Source: SAR324 cluster bacterium
GTDB taxonomy: Bacteria; SAR324; NAC60-12
DNA length: 64,000 nt
Assembly: GCA_014382365.1 (NCBI GenBank)
Contig: JACNJW010000053.1
Span: 1-64,000 of the forward strand
Reading direction: 5' to 3'
In this document: one piece after another, positions 1 to 8,049 of the stretch
How the letters are laid out: every line of letters begins with the position of its first letter
Numbering within the stretch: position 1 is the first letter of the stretch
The notes under the pieces: model-generated
The model's database searches: none
What the model saw: the letters and a program-made list of their open reading frames with translations, nothing else
Told to the model about the DNA's origin: nothing
Program-made: the position numbers and the translations under genes

Positions 1-376
1 AGTAAAATCGGCATTCCGGATAAGAATCTTTGAGTGCCGCCAGCAGATAATGCGTGCCATTGATGTTCGTCTGCATCGTGGAGAACTCGTCTTCAAACGA
101 AATTGAAACAAAACTCTGAGCCGCAAGGTGATAGCACTCATCAGGCTGGACATCCCGAAAAATTTTGTAAAGCGCCGGAAAGCTTTCCAAAGTACCGGAA
201 TGCAAATGCAAACGCTCTGCAACCGGCAAGAGGCGCCATAAATGATGAGTCGGATCTTCCAACGCAACTCGGCGAACGATGCCGTGAACTTCGTAACCCA
301 GGGAAAGTAAATGTTCTGCAAGATAACTCCCGTCCTGTCCAGTGATGCCGGTAATTAATGCTTTTTTCTGTTTCAT
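1..376 (-). CDS. gmd: GDP-mannose 4,6-dehydratase, N-terminal part (cut by window edge)
   Basis: The visible 125 residues begin at an ATG at 376 and run off the left edge, so the 3' part and the catalytic YxxxK are not seen. The start carries the Rossmann motif GITGQDGSYLAE near residues 10-21, followed by a GYEVHGIVRR stretch and HLAAQSFV near residue 87, which is the typical beginning of GDP-mannose 4,6-dehydratases of the extended SDR family. The family converts GDP-D-mannose to GDP-4-keto-6-deoxy-D-mannose in the cytoplasm, feeding GDP-fucose, GDP-rhamnose or GDP-perosamine for surface glycans. It lies 20 bases after the O-antigen ligase gene on the same strand, which fits a polysaccharide operon. 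A related nucleotide-sugar epimerase is the main alternative. Confidence 0.85.
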   Translation of the reverse strand, partial: MKQKKALITGITGQDGSYLAEHLLSLGYEVHGIVRRVALEDPTHHLWRLLPVAERLHLHSGTLESFPALYKIFRDVQPDECYHLAAQSFVSISFEDEFSTMQTNINGTHYLLAALKDSYPECRFY

Positions 377-396
377 ACTTCGTCCTGTTGGTCGAG

Positions 397-1710
397 TTAG
401 TCTGTTGTCTGGACATTGGGGATGCCGTTCTCAAAGTATATTTTAGCGGCAAAGTATGCAAAGAAAAAGCTTTGAAATGCCATAAAGAAAATTTCCCAGA
501 CAAAATAATCCAGTATTTGTCCCACACATACGGCCAGCATGGGCATCATTAACAAAGGTGGTCCACGCAACGCTGGACGGAACCAGAGCCAGAGAAAGAG
601 CAGAACGGCCAACAACCCGACCCAACCCATCTCAATCCAGATGGTGAGTGGAGCGTTGTGCGAATTGAAAGCGTCTTTGTACCAAGCACTATTTAAATGT
701 GCAACATCTTTGGCTTTACTGAAAACCTCATGCCCAAATGTTTTTGCCCCGGAACCTAGGATTGGCGGATCGGCAAGTCCTAAATCGAAAGCAGCTCGAA
801 AAATAACAAAACGCACTTCCATACGCTCCAAATCTTTGTAAGTTTTTATATCCAACAAACGATTGAGGCTGGCATTGGTACGGCTGATGGTTTGACTTTT
901 GAGAGTGTAGTAACCAATGCCAACGGCAACTGCTGCAACTAGCACTATAACAAAAGCTATGCGTGCTTTGCGGATTTGTTTGAAAGTGAGGATCAATAAA
1001 AACAGCAGGCAGATTACCAGAGTCAAAATTCCATTGCGGCTTCCGGCAAGTACAATGCTGTATGAGGCCGCAGCAATTGCTAAACTGGAAAGAATCCAGG
1101 ACTGTCTCAGGTTGGCAAGGCTCCAAAAAAACACTCCAACACTGATGACTGCATATGGATTCCGGTTTTCAAAAAATGATGATGGAGCAGCTCCTCTGAA
1201 AAACAAATCTATGTGCAGCCCATTTTCAGTCAGCAAAGCGGGGATGTTGGTTTTGCCATGCAAATCCAAAAAAGTAAACGCCATCAAGATCACATAAATT
1301 CCTGTAAAAATCTGTCCGCTTTTTTTCAAGGAATCACGCTCAAGCGCAAACAAAAAAGCAATAAACGTCATCAGGAAAATTGAATAGCGTCCGGAATGTT
1401 TGAGCGCTATTTTCGGATACTCGCTCATTATCGCACCCAGCCACATCCAGCAAAACAGGAAAGCCAACACGATTAAAGGCAGCTTTAGTTTTTGCCAAAT
1501 TTCGAAAGCTCGTTTTCTGTTCCATGCCATGCTGAACAAAGCAACCGGAGGCAGCACTAATGTGTAAAGGCTGAGCCGGATTGGAAAGGAAAAACTCAAC
1601 AAACTTTCCAACGTTTGTTGAAGTACAGGAAGTTTCAAAGGCATCGAGAACAAAATCAACAGGCCTACCAACAATGGATTAACCCATGGTTTCAATATTT
1701 TAAACAGCAT
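397..1710 (-). CDS. O-antigen ligase / polymerase family membrane protein
   Basis: A 437-residue protein with about ten to twelve hydrophobic segments spread over its length. It has the traits of the Wzy/WaaL (O-antigen ligase) superfamily: a FENRNPYA motif in a loop near residue 188, an AGSRNG segment near 225, and a long loop late in the protein that ends with SHNAPLTIWIEMGW near residues 355-370, where family members carry a conserved His. Such proteins join or polymerise undecaprenyl-linked glycans on the periplasmic side of the inner membrane. Its ATG overlaps the last 11 bases of the flippase gene, so translation is probably coupled. Whether it acts as ligase or polymerase cannot be told from the sequence. 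Confidence 0.78.
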   Translation of the reverse strand: MLFKILKPWVNPLLVGLLILFSMPLKLPVLQQTLESLLSFSFPIRLSLYTLVLPPVALFSMAWNRKRAFEIWQKLKLPLIVLAFLFCWMWLGAIMSEYPKIALKHSGRYSIFLMTFIAFLFALERDSLKKSGQIFTGIYVILMAFTFLDLHGKTNIPALLTENGLHIDLFFRGAAPSSFFENRNPYAVISVGVFFWSLANLRQSWILSSLAIAAASYSIVLAGSRNGILTLVICLLFLLILTFKQIRKARIAFVIVLVAAVAVGIGYYTLKSQTISRTNASLNRLLDIKTYKDLERMEVRFVIFRAAFDLGLADPPILGSGAKTFGHEVFSKAKDVAHLNSAWYKDAFNSHNAPLTIWIEMGWVGLLAVLLFLWLWFRPALRGPPLLMMPMLAVCVGQILDYFVWEIFFMAFQSFFFAYFAAKIYFENGIPNVQTTD

Positions 1711-2956
1711 TTTTTGGTGACTGTGTAAAGTGGTATTTTAAAATCATCAGGAAGCAACTCAAGGGAATCAGGGCTTCCGTAATCACTGTGGAGACAGCCG
1801 CTCCGGAAGCACCATATTCCGGAATCAGCCAAAAATTCAGCAACACATTGAGCAGCAAACCTGAGGCTGTGATGACTAGATAAATTCGGTTGTGATCCAA
1901 AGCAACTAAAGATTGAGTCATTAAATAACCCCAGAAAACAAGTGGAATTGCTAAAGACAAAATTTCTAAAATGTCGGCAGAATTTTGAAATCCCGGTGCA
2001 TAAAACCAAAGTATTATCGAATCGGCTAACAGGAAAACAACTCCGCCCCCGGCAATTCCGCACAGAGTGAGCAACACCACTCCTTTCCGGAAATAAACTG
2101 AAAAGTGTTTTGCTTGTGAAAGTCCAGGAAAAATGGCAGCCATCACAATCGTTGGTATGAAAAATGTCCCTTCCATTAAATTAAATGCTACAGAGTATAA
2201 CCCTACTTCCGTTTCTGAAGCAAGTAAACCAAGCATGATGGTGTCGATCCGGAAATAAAACTGAATTAAAAAAAGTGCAAATCCCAAAGTGACGGCTTCA
2301 CGCAAAAGTTGAGACTGTCCCAAGACCAATGTCTCAGTCTTGTTTTTTTTTAAATTGCTGAGATATTTTTTCAAGATGATTGCTGAAACAAAAATTGTTC
2401 CGGCCAGCCTTGTCGACATCAAAATCAAAGCTCCAAGCCATAGTTCTGCAATCTGCTGAAAAACTAAAACACCTAAAACTGCACAGGCCAACAAATTCTG
2501 CAAGGCTACCGTTAACGACTCAGGGCGTAAATCTTCCAGCCCTCGCAAAATTCCGAACAACGATTGCTGAAGAGTGTTGATCAGAAAAAAACCAAGCACT
2601 GTCAACAACAGCAGAAAACTGATTTCCATCCACCAGCCGAGCACTAAAACCAGAGGGATCAAGCCAAGCGCGGTCAAACCTTTGATGTGGAATGAAAGCG
2701 GAATAACTTCCGTGTTCCCACGACTGACCCATTTGGTAATCAGCTGATTCAATCCTAAATCCAGTGCTGGTTGCAGAAGAATCAAGCCTCCTACAAAAAC
2801 AAAGGAAAATGCTCCGTAACCTTCTATGCCTACAAGATTCGCAAAAACAATGTGAAAAATTAAAAGACTGACTTTTGCAATCACCTGCCCCAAAAAATTC
2901 CAACTTAGATTGGCACGCAAGCTCATAATTTGACGAGAATCAGCGAGGGCAGGCAT
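1700..2956 (-). CDS. Wzx-like polysaccharide flippase (MOP superfamily)
   Basis: A 418-residue, highly hydrophobic protein with about 12-14 membrane segments. The beginning (SLRANLSWNFLGQVIAK and the following helix pair), the AFNLMEGTFFIPTIVMAAIFPGLSQ stretch in the middle split by polar residues, and the pattern of paired helices match polysaccharide biosynthesis proteins of the MOP/MATE superfamily, which flip lipid-linked oligosaccharides across the inner membrane. The start could be the ATG at 2956 or the ATG at 2926; neither has a clear Shine-Dalgarno. It is the first gene of a minus-strand run flippase - ligase - gmd, so all three probably serve the same surface glycan. Confidence 0.82.
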   Translation of the reverse strand: MPALADSRQIMSLRANLSWNFLGQVIAKVSLLIFHIVFANLVGIEGYGAFSFVFVGGLILLQPALDLGLNQLITKWVSRGNTEVIPLSFHIKGLTALGLIPLVLVLGWWMEISFLLLLTVLGFFLINTLQQSLFGILRGLEDLRPESLTVALQNLLACAVLGVLVFQQIAELWLGALILMSTRLAGTIFVSAIILKKYLSNLKKNKTETLVLGQSQLLREAVTLGFALFLIQFYFRIDTIMLGLLASETEVGLYSVAFNLMEGTFFIPTIVMAAIFPGLSQAKHFSVYFRKGVVLLTLCGIAGGGVVFLLADSIILWFYAPGFQNSADILEILSLAIPLVFWGYLMTQSLVALDHNRIYLVITASGLLLNVLLNFWLIPEYGASGAAVSTVITEALIPLSCFLMILKYHFTQSPKNAV

Positions 2957-3005
2957 AAGTGAAAATTTATGTATTTTTAACGGGAAGTGACTGTAAGACT
3001 TTGCT

Positions 3006-3047
3006 AAGTGAAGTGTGCTACTTTTTTAGCGGCATCACACTTCACTT
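3006..3047. terminator. Strong hairpin after leuA (probable terminator)
   Basis: A perfect 12-bp inverted repeat, AAGTGAAGTGTG at 3006-3017 and its complement at 3036-3047, with an 18-base loop that can itself form a small GCTA/TAGC stem. It starts 11 bases beyond the leuA stop. The T-run follows the stem on the plus strand (positions 3046-3055), whereas on the minus strand, which is the leuA direction, only CTTAGC follows. It therefore looks better as a plus-strand terminator, but its position argues for ending leuA transcription. Confidence 0.55.
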
Positions 3048-3058
3048 TTTATTTTCAG

Positions 3059-4615
3059 TCAAACTCCGCCCAGGGCTGTTTTTGTTACAGGTGCGGCGGG
3101 ACTAAGACCTTTGCTGCGGATCTCAAGTCGGTTGAGGGCATTCAGAAAAGCCAGTGCACTGGCAACAACTATGTCGGTATGTGCTCCGCGTCCGGTTATG
3201 AGCACACCGTCTTTTTCAACACCAACGCTGACTTCACCCTGTGCATCAGTTCCGCCGGTGATGGCTTTCACAACATAAGATGTGAGCGTGCAGTTTATGC
3301 CGGTGATTTCTTTAATTGTGTTCAGAGCTGCATCAACCGGTCCGTCTCCAAAGCTGGCTTTTTTGAAAACCTCGCCGTCAATTTTCATCACTATTGTTGC
3401 AGTTGGAACGGCAGCTGTTCCGGATGTCACAATTAGATCTTCTAATGTAAATCTGTCAGTCTGCTTACCGATACCATGTGTAACGAGTGCCTCAATGTCT
3501 TCATCAAAGACCTGTTTTTTGAGATCTGCCAACCGTTTGAATTCTTTAAAAATGTGGTTCAGGTCAATGTCATTGAGATCAAAACCCATTTCCTTGATTC
3601 GTTCTCCAAGCGCAAATCGGCCGGAATGCTTGCCCATCACCAAGTTGCTGGACTTGATGCCCACTGACTGGGGTGTCATGATTTCGTAGGTCAATGGATT
3701 CTTGAGGACTCCATGCTGGTGAATTCCTGCTTCATGTGCAAAAGCATTGGCGCCGACAATCGCTTTATTCGGCTGAACATCAACTCCGGTAATTTTTGAA
3801 AGCAGTTTACTGGATGGAAAAATTTGTTCGGTTACAATATCACTTTCAAAGCCAAAATATTCCTGGCGTGTTTTGAGTGCCATCACGATTTCTTCAAGTG
3901 ACGCATTTCCTGCACGTTCGCCAATGCCGTTGATTGTACATTCAATCTGCCTTGCTCCGGCACGAACTGCAGCTAATGAATTTGCTACTCCCATCCCCAA
4001 ATCGTTGTGACAGTGAACTGAAAAAACAACCTTATCTGCGTTATAAACCTCGTTCTGGAGACGCATTATTAAGTCAAACATCTCGTCCGGAGTTGTGTAA
4101 CCAACTGTGTCAGGAACGTTCAGGATTGTGGCTCCGGCACGTACTGCAGCTGAAAACACTTCAACCAAAAATTCCGGATCACTGCGGGTTGCATCCTCAG
4201 CACTGAATTCCACATTGTCTGTAGCTTTTTTTGCACGTTCAACAGCGGCGACAATCATTGCCTTCACATCTTTTGGTTCCATTTGCAACTTGTGCTGCAT
4301 GTGCAGAGCACTTGTCGAAATGAATGTGTGAATGCCCCAATTTTTGGCGTCACTCAAGGCTTCAATCGCAGAATCGATATCATTCTTGGATGCACGGCAG
4401 AGTGAAACTACTGTCGAATTTTCAATCTGTTGTCCAATCTCACGGACGCTTTCAAAATCTCCCGGAGAAGATGCTGCAAATCCCGCTTCAATTGTATTAA
4501 CTCCCAGACGCTCCAGTTGCTTGGCAAGGGTCAGCTTTTCAGCTGCCGACATTGAACATCCGGGGGACTGCTCTCCATCACGGAGAGTCGTATCAAAGAA
4601 CTTTACCTTTTCCAT
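3059..4615 (-). CDS. leuA: 2-isopropylmalate synthase
   Basis: A 518-residue long-form LeuA. It condenses acetyl-CoA with 2-oxoisovalerate in the first committed step of leucine synthesis. Visible signatures are FDTTLRDGEQSPG at residues 7-19, the metal-binding SVHCHNDLGMG near residue 200, GIGERAGN close after it, and a C-terminal regulatory domain (about residues 385-510, with a FTLEDLIV..SGTAAVPTATI segment) that usually binds leucine for feedback inhibition. I chose the ATG at 4615 because AAGGAG lies five bases upstream; a longer TTG-started reading frame to 4630 has no such support. The gene follows dcd by about 110 bases that contain hairpins. Confidence 0.95.
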   Translation of the reverse strand: MEKVKFFDTTLRDGEQSPGCSMSAAEKLTLAKQLERLGVNTIEAGFAASSPGDFESVREIGQQIENSTVVSLCRASKNDIDSAIEALSDAKNWGIHTFISTSALHMQHKLQMEPKDVKAMIVAAVERAKKATDNVEFSAEDATRSDPEFLVEVFSAAVRAGATILNVPDTVGYTTPDEMFDLIMRLQNEVYNADKVVFSVHCHNDLGMGVANSLAAVRAGARQIECTINGIGERAGNASLEEIVMALKTRQEYFGFESDIVTEQIFPSSKLLSKITGVDVQPNKAIVGANAFAHEAGIHQHGVLKNPLTYEIMTPQSVGIKSSNLVMGKHSGRFALGERIKEMGFDLNDIDLNHIFKEFKRLADLKKQVFDEDIEALVTHGIGKQTDRFTLEDLIVTSGTAAVPTATIVMKIDGEVFKKASFGDGPVDAALNTIKEITGINCTLTSYVVKAITGGTDAQGEVSVGVEKDGVLITGRGAHTDIVVASALAFLNALNRLEIRSKGLSPAAPVTKTALGGV

Positions 4616-4637
4616 ACATCTCCTTACCAATTATGTA

Positions 4638-4652
4638 CAGCCCTCAGGGCTG
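4638..4652 (-). promoter_or_regulatory. Small hairpin in the leuA leader
   Basis: CAGCCC-TCA-GGGCTG forms a perfect 6-bp GC-rich stem with a 3-base loop, ending 12 bases upstream of the leuA Shine-Dalgarno sequence. A weaker inverted repeat lies just before it at about 4666-4688 (TGAAC/GTTCA core). Together they could influence leuA expression, but no leucine-codon leader peptide was seen, so a regulatory role is only a suggestion. Confidence 0.3.
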
Positions 4653-4695
4653 CAGTTGTGAAAATGCCTGAACCAACACAGTTCAAGCCTCAAAA

Positions 4696-4715
4696 GTCAG
4701 GTAGGATTACCTGAC
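4696..4715 (-). terminator. Terminator-like hairpin after dcd
   Basis: An 8-bp perfect stem, GTCAGGTA at 4696-4703 against TACCTGAC at 4708-4715, with a 4-base loop. On the minus strand it follows the dcd stop by 8 bases and is followed by CTTTTG. The short T-run makes it a modest intrinsic terminator or attenuator between dcd and leuA. Confidence 0.5.
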
Positions 4716-4723
4716 AAAAATGT

Positions 4724-5245
4724 TTATGAAAATTCAGTATCCACTTCCAGACGACTTGGAGTGGCTCCGCTTTGTCCACCATATTTTCCGGAATAGGGTT
4801 TTTCTGCAGACTGGCTCATTTGCACAAAAACAATCTGACAAATCCTGACCCCTTTTTTCAAAACAATTGGATATCCGGATTGATTTTCGAGTTCCAAAGT
4901 TATTTGTCCATGAAAACCTGCATCTATAAATCCAGCATTTTGTACCTGTAGCCCTAAACGTCCAATACTCGAGCGTCCTTCCACATACGCCGCCATGTTG
5001 TGTGGTACCTTGATTGATTCTGAAGTACTGGCCAACACAAAATGATTTGGTTCTAAAACAAACTCATCTTTCTGTACCTGTTTATGCGGTACCGGTTCTC
5101 CCAGGATTATTTTGTCTTTCTCCGGCTTCGGCCAACTGAATGAATCTGAAAGTGTCAAATCCACGCTCGAAGGGCCGATCGTCAAACCTTCAGGTAAATA
5201 ACCGTCTTCAACTAATTTTTTAATACCAATATCTGCAATAATCAC
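4724..5245 (-). CDS. dcd: dCTP deaminase
   Basis: A 173-residue protein from the GTG at 5245. The core GRSSIGRLGLQVQ (near residue 94-106) followed by AGFIDAGFHGQITLELEN is the signature of dCTP deaminases and the related bifunctional dCTP deaminase/dUTPase; the Glu of TLELEN is the usual catalytic base. The protein supplies dUMP precursor for thymidylate synthesis. An upstream in-frame GTG at 5284 would add 13 residues that family members lack, whereas IIADIGIKKL fits the normal N-terminus, so the shorter form is preferred. The C-terminus GKYGGQSGATPSR resembles the flexible lid that closes over the nucleotide. Mono- versus bifunctional type was not settled. Confidence 0.9.
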   Translation of the reverse strand: MIIADIGIKKLVEDGYLPEGLTIGPSSVDLTLSDSFSWPKPEKDKIILGEPVPHKQVQKDEFVLEPNHFVLASTSESIKVPHNMAAYVEGRSSIGRLGLQVQNAGFIDAGFHGQITLELENQSGYPIVLKKGVRICQIVFVQMSQSAEKPYSGKYGGQSGATPSRLEVDTEFS

Positions 5246-5354
5246 TTTGAAAATGAAAAGAAAAGTTTGCTTAAATCCAGGCACAATGTAATTCTGTCCC
5301 AGTCATGTGTTTATCATATTAAAGTTATCATACTAACACCAGACTTGAAAGCAA

Positions 5355-5606
5355 ATGTTAATTTCAGATTTAAAAAAACCATGTTCTGCTTGTGAAGGTA
5401 GCGGTTATCAGGCAGGTTTTGATGAATGGGGTAGTATCCAGACCAATCTGCGCCGCTCATGTCCTGCATGTTCCGGAAAGGGATACAAGCTCACGGAACT
5501 GGGACAGAATTTATGGAAACTATACAGTCCAATGATTCAGGAAATGATTCAGATGGAATTACAAAAACAGGTAAATTTAAGTAATCAAAAACCTAAACCT
5601 GACTGA
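5355..5606 (+). CDS. Small protein with two DnaJ-type CxxCxGxGY zinc motifs
   Basis: An 83-residue protein with two cysteine motifs, CSACEGSGY at residues 10-18 and CPACSGKGY at residues 36-44, spaced as in one treble-clef unit of the DnaJ cysteine-rich domain, so it can bind one zinc ion. The rest is a helical, Met- and Gln-rich tail. No J domain or other module is present. It stands alone on the plus strand between divergent dcd and a convergent peptidase gene, whose end it overlaps by 22 bases. Function is unknown; similar stand-alone zinc motifs occur in small chaperone-like or regulatory proteins. Confidence 0.65.
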   Translation: MLISDLKKPCSACEGSGYQAGFDEWGSIQTNLRRSCPACSGKGYKLTELGQNLWKLYSPMIQEMIQMELQKQVNLSNQKPKPD

Positions 5607-6307
5607 ATATAACCTGTTTGCTGAAGCAGATAAACTGTAACTCCGCCCAGACATAGAAACGGTGCAAAGGGAATTTGAGTTTGCAGCAGCTCAGGAATGT
5701 TTTGGTTTGCCGGTTTTTTTCTGAGCAGGGAAAATCCGCCAATAATAATTCCGCTCAAAGCAGCAAGCAAAAGGACTGCTCCCAGACCCTGCCAGCCAAC
5801 CCACAAACCAATTAAACCTAAAACCGCAGCATCTCCTTCGCCTAAACCTTGACGGTGCCGGAAAGTTTCATACAAAAAACCAATAAAATAAAGTAACCCG
5901 GCTCCTACCAGTAAACCTGTCAGAGAATTAAGGATTTCGTGAGGTGCAAAAAATGAAAGCCATGCCAAACGCAGTGCCAGCGCCAATGCCACTAACCGTC
6001 CCTCGATCAGCATCGATTTGCTGTCAATCCAGCCAATTCCAACAAGTGCGCTGATTAAAATCAGGTCGTTTACAAGTTCAGGACTCCAGTCCCGCCATCC
6101 GGAAAGGATTGCTGTAACAAACATCATTCCCAGATAACTTAGCCAGCGGTAAATATTTTTGGAAGCAGTTTCTGCTGCCGACTGTACAAATTGTTCAGGG
6201 TTGTCGTCAGCAAGCTGTTTCAAAAATATTCTCACCCAGTTTTCAAGTATCCAGGCCAGGGCAATTCCGATACTTGCGCCTCCGGCAAGTGTGGTTATTT
6301 CAAACAT
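5585..6307 (-). CDS. Prepilin peptidase-like aspartyl protease (A24 family)
   Basis: A 240-residue membrane protein with about seven hydrophobic segments. Two aspartate motifs of type IV prepilin peptidases are visible: GWIDSKSMLIEGRL near residue 93-106 and GLGEGDAAVLGLIG near residue 153-166 (the GxGD motif), followed later by PFAPFLCLGG. These enzymes cleave the leader of type IV pilins and type II secretion pseudopilins in the inner membrane. The N-terminal methyltransferase domain with its paired CxxC motifs is missing; that part is a short charged stretch instead, so N-methylation of the mature pilin is not expected from this protein. It starts three bases after the FecR-domain gene, so they share a transcript. 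Confidence 0.75.
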   Translation of the reverse strand: MFEITTLAGGASIGIALAWILENWVRIFLKQLADDNPEQFVQSAAETASKNIYRWLSYLGMMFVTAILSGWRDWSPELVNDLILISALVGIGWIDSKSMLIEGRLVALALALRLAWLSFFAPHEILNSLTGLLVGAGLLYFIGFLYETFRHRQGLGEGDAAVLGLIGLWVGWQGLGAVLLLAALSGIIIGGFSLLRKKPANQNIPELLQTQIPFAPFLCLGGVTVYLLQQTGYIQSGLGF

Positions 6308-6310
6308 AAT

Positions 6311-7231
6311 TCAGGGGCTGCCGAGTTTCACTTTTAGTCTGCCGTCCTGCACGTCTCCGGAACCGCTTTGGTCCATAATGGCCTGAAAAATAATTGAACC
6401 GGAAAATGTGCGGTCGCTTGCACTTGGTGCTTTAATTTCGATACTGGTGCTTGCGCTGCCGTCTGAGCTGAGACGGACTGAGTCCGGCAGCAGCACATTA
6501 TAATAACTGCTTTTCAGGTGTACCAGTCCAGGATGTTTTACCTGACGCTCTGTACCAAAACGTACTACCTGAAAAAACATTTTCAGTTTCAGTGAATCCT
6601 TGCCGGAAAAAACAGGGTCAGCCGGCTCAATCCGCAGACTTAACTGATTTGGGATGAGACTTACTTTTTGCGGCAGGGAATCATTTTGCTGTACTTGATA
6701 CAGACGTTGGCCGGCATGCAGTCTGATGGAAGAGCCTCTGTTAAATACCTTAACTGTTCCGGAAGGTACGGTGACATTGATTCCGGTTTTTTTCTTGGAA
6801 AATCTGAGGGAGGCATCTGCAAGCTGCAGACGAATGCCTTTGCTGCCTACTTCAACCGGAGCTTTGCCACGTACAAAATGTGCCCAAAAACTGCCGGAAT
6901 GCAAAAACAAGCGGTATCTTACCCAGCGGCTGTTCCGGCTTTTTTTGGCTCCAATGGTCAGTTCAGAACCACCAAACAGATGCAGTTCAGAATCATCATT
7001 AAAATAGATGGTTGCCCTGCCTTTTTTTTCAGTTCGTACACGGTATCTACTCCAGAGCAATTTTCCGTTAACAGCCTTTAGCATTTTTTTTGCAGGCCCA
7101 GCTGTTACCTCACCCTGCAGTTGGCCTAGGATGGCCAGAGCAGGGACAGTTTTTGCCTGTGAGCGTATGGGTGCCGAAATGTTCAGCAATAAAAAGCAGA
7201 TTGTGAAAAAGCACCAGCGGGAAATAGGCAT
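6311..7231 (-). CDS. Secreted FecR-domain protein
   Basis: A 306-residue protein with an N-terminal signal peptide (hydrophobic stretch around residues 6-22, probable cleavage near SQAKT). Residues 35-165 resemble the FecR domain: GQLQGEVTAGP, then VRTEKKGRATIYFNDDSELHLFGGSEL, SGSFWAHFVRGKAPVEV and VPSGTVKVFNRG, the usual beta-rich repeat. The later part (residues 190-306) is beta-rich without a domain I recognise. There is no DUF4880 helix or membrane anchor like that of sigma-regulator FecR, and no sigma factor is beside it, so it is more likely a periplasmic structural or binding protein. It sits in the thrC-to-peptidase run of minus-strand genes. Confidence 0.72.
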   Translation of the reverse strand: MPISRWCFFTICFLLLNISAPIRSQAKTVPALAILGQLQGEVTAGPAKKMLKAVNGKLLWSRYRVRTEKKGRATIYFNDDSELHLFGGSELTIGAKKSRNSRWVRYRLFLHSGSFWAHFVRGKAPVEVGSKGIRLQLADASLRFSKKKTGINVTVPSGTVKVFNRGSSIRLHAGQRLYQVQQNDSLPQKVSLIPNQLSLRIEPADPVFSGKDSLKLKMFFQVVRFGTERQVKHPGLVHLKSSYYNVLLPDSVRLSSDGSASTSIEIKAPSASDRTFSGSIIFQAIMDQSGSGDVQDGRLKVKLGSP

Positions 7232-7258
7232 TTATTTTGTGCGTGTTCAGTTAAAACG

Positions 7259-8023
7259 TTACCGGCGTGTAAATTCCAGCAGCGGTTTTATGATTAATTC
7301 GGAACTCCACAATCCATGACTATGCAAAACTTTTGGCAGAATTACGTAGCGTCCGTTGCGCAGACGTTTTCCTGCATCTCGAACAGATAAAAATCTTGGT
7401 TCAGCTTTGGCGGTAAAAAGCAAAGTTGCAGTAGCCATTGATTTTAAATCGTCTCCTAAACCTTCCCAGTTGATGGATGCCTCAAGTCCCAGTGCATAGG
7501 CTTCAGGATTTCCTGCCAGAATTATTTTTTCCTGCTCTTCGGATAAATGATCCAGTGAATGCCACTGCTGAAGATAAGCAATTATGTTTCCTGAGCGTAA
7601 TTTATCAAGTTTTTCTTTCAGGTATTTTGCTTCTTCCAACTCCTGATAGGGTTGTGCACCAACAGTTATCAGGGAGCGAATTCTACGTGGAAACTCCTTA
7701 GACATTTGAAAACCAACTTGCGCACCTAAACCGACACCAAAAAAATATGTGTAATCGGCCTGCACTTCCCGCATAATGTCCAGAATATTTCTGATTCTGG
7801 CAGTGATGGTATAATGCTCCGGATCTGCTGGTGCATCACTGAGACCCTGTCCAAGCGGTTCGATAATCACCAGTCGGAAATCCTGCTCTAATTGTTTCAC
7901 GTATCCTTCTTCCTTCCAGGCACTCATGGGAACCATGTGTGGTGGATGCAGCAGCATCCAGGGACCTTTATCGCCTGCAAGTTCGTAGTGAATTTTTTGC
8001 TTGTTTGAAACAACAATTGACAT
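7259..8023 (-). CDS. Alpha/beta-hydrolase fold protein lacking the nucleophile
   Basis: A 254-residue protein with the alpha/beta-hydrolase fold: an oxyanion-hole region LLHPPHMVPMSAW (residues 25-37), a strand VIIEPLGQGLSDAP, a nucleophile-elbow segment near residue 96, and a late LHSHGLW with the usual catalytic His. The elbow reads GVGLGAQVG, so the expected Ser of GxSxG is Gly, and the residue pattern at the acid position is also unusual (LFTAKAEPRFL). It is probably not a classic serine hydrolase and may be a binding protein or lyase-type member. It lies 26 bases after the lipid A acyltransferase gene and 27 before the FecR-domain gene. Confidence 0.75.
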   Translation of the reverse strand: MSIVVSNKQKIHYELAGDKGPWMLLHPPHMVPMSAWKEEGYVKQLEQDFRLVIIEPLGQGLSDAPADPEHYTITARIRNILDIMREVQADYTYFFGVGLGAQVGFQMSKEFPRRIRSLITVGAQPYQELEEAKYLKEKLDKLRSGNIIAYLQQWHSLDHLSEEQEKIILAGNPEAYALGLEASINWEGLGDDLKSMATATLLFTAKAEPRFLSVRDAGKRLRNGRYVILPKVLHSHGLWSSELIIKPLLEFTRR

Positions 8024-8049
8024 TTTACCAGCTTTAAGTCTTCAAGTTT

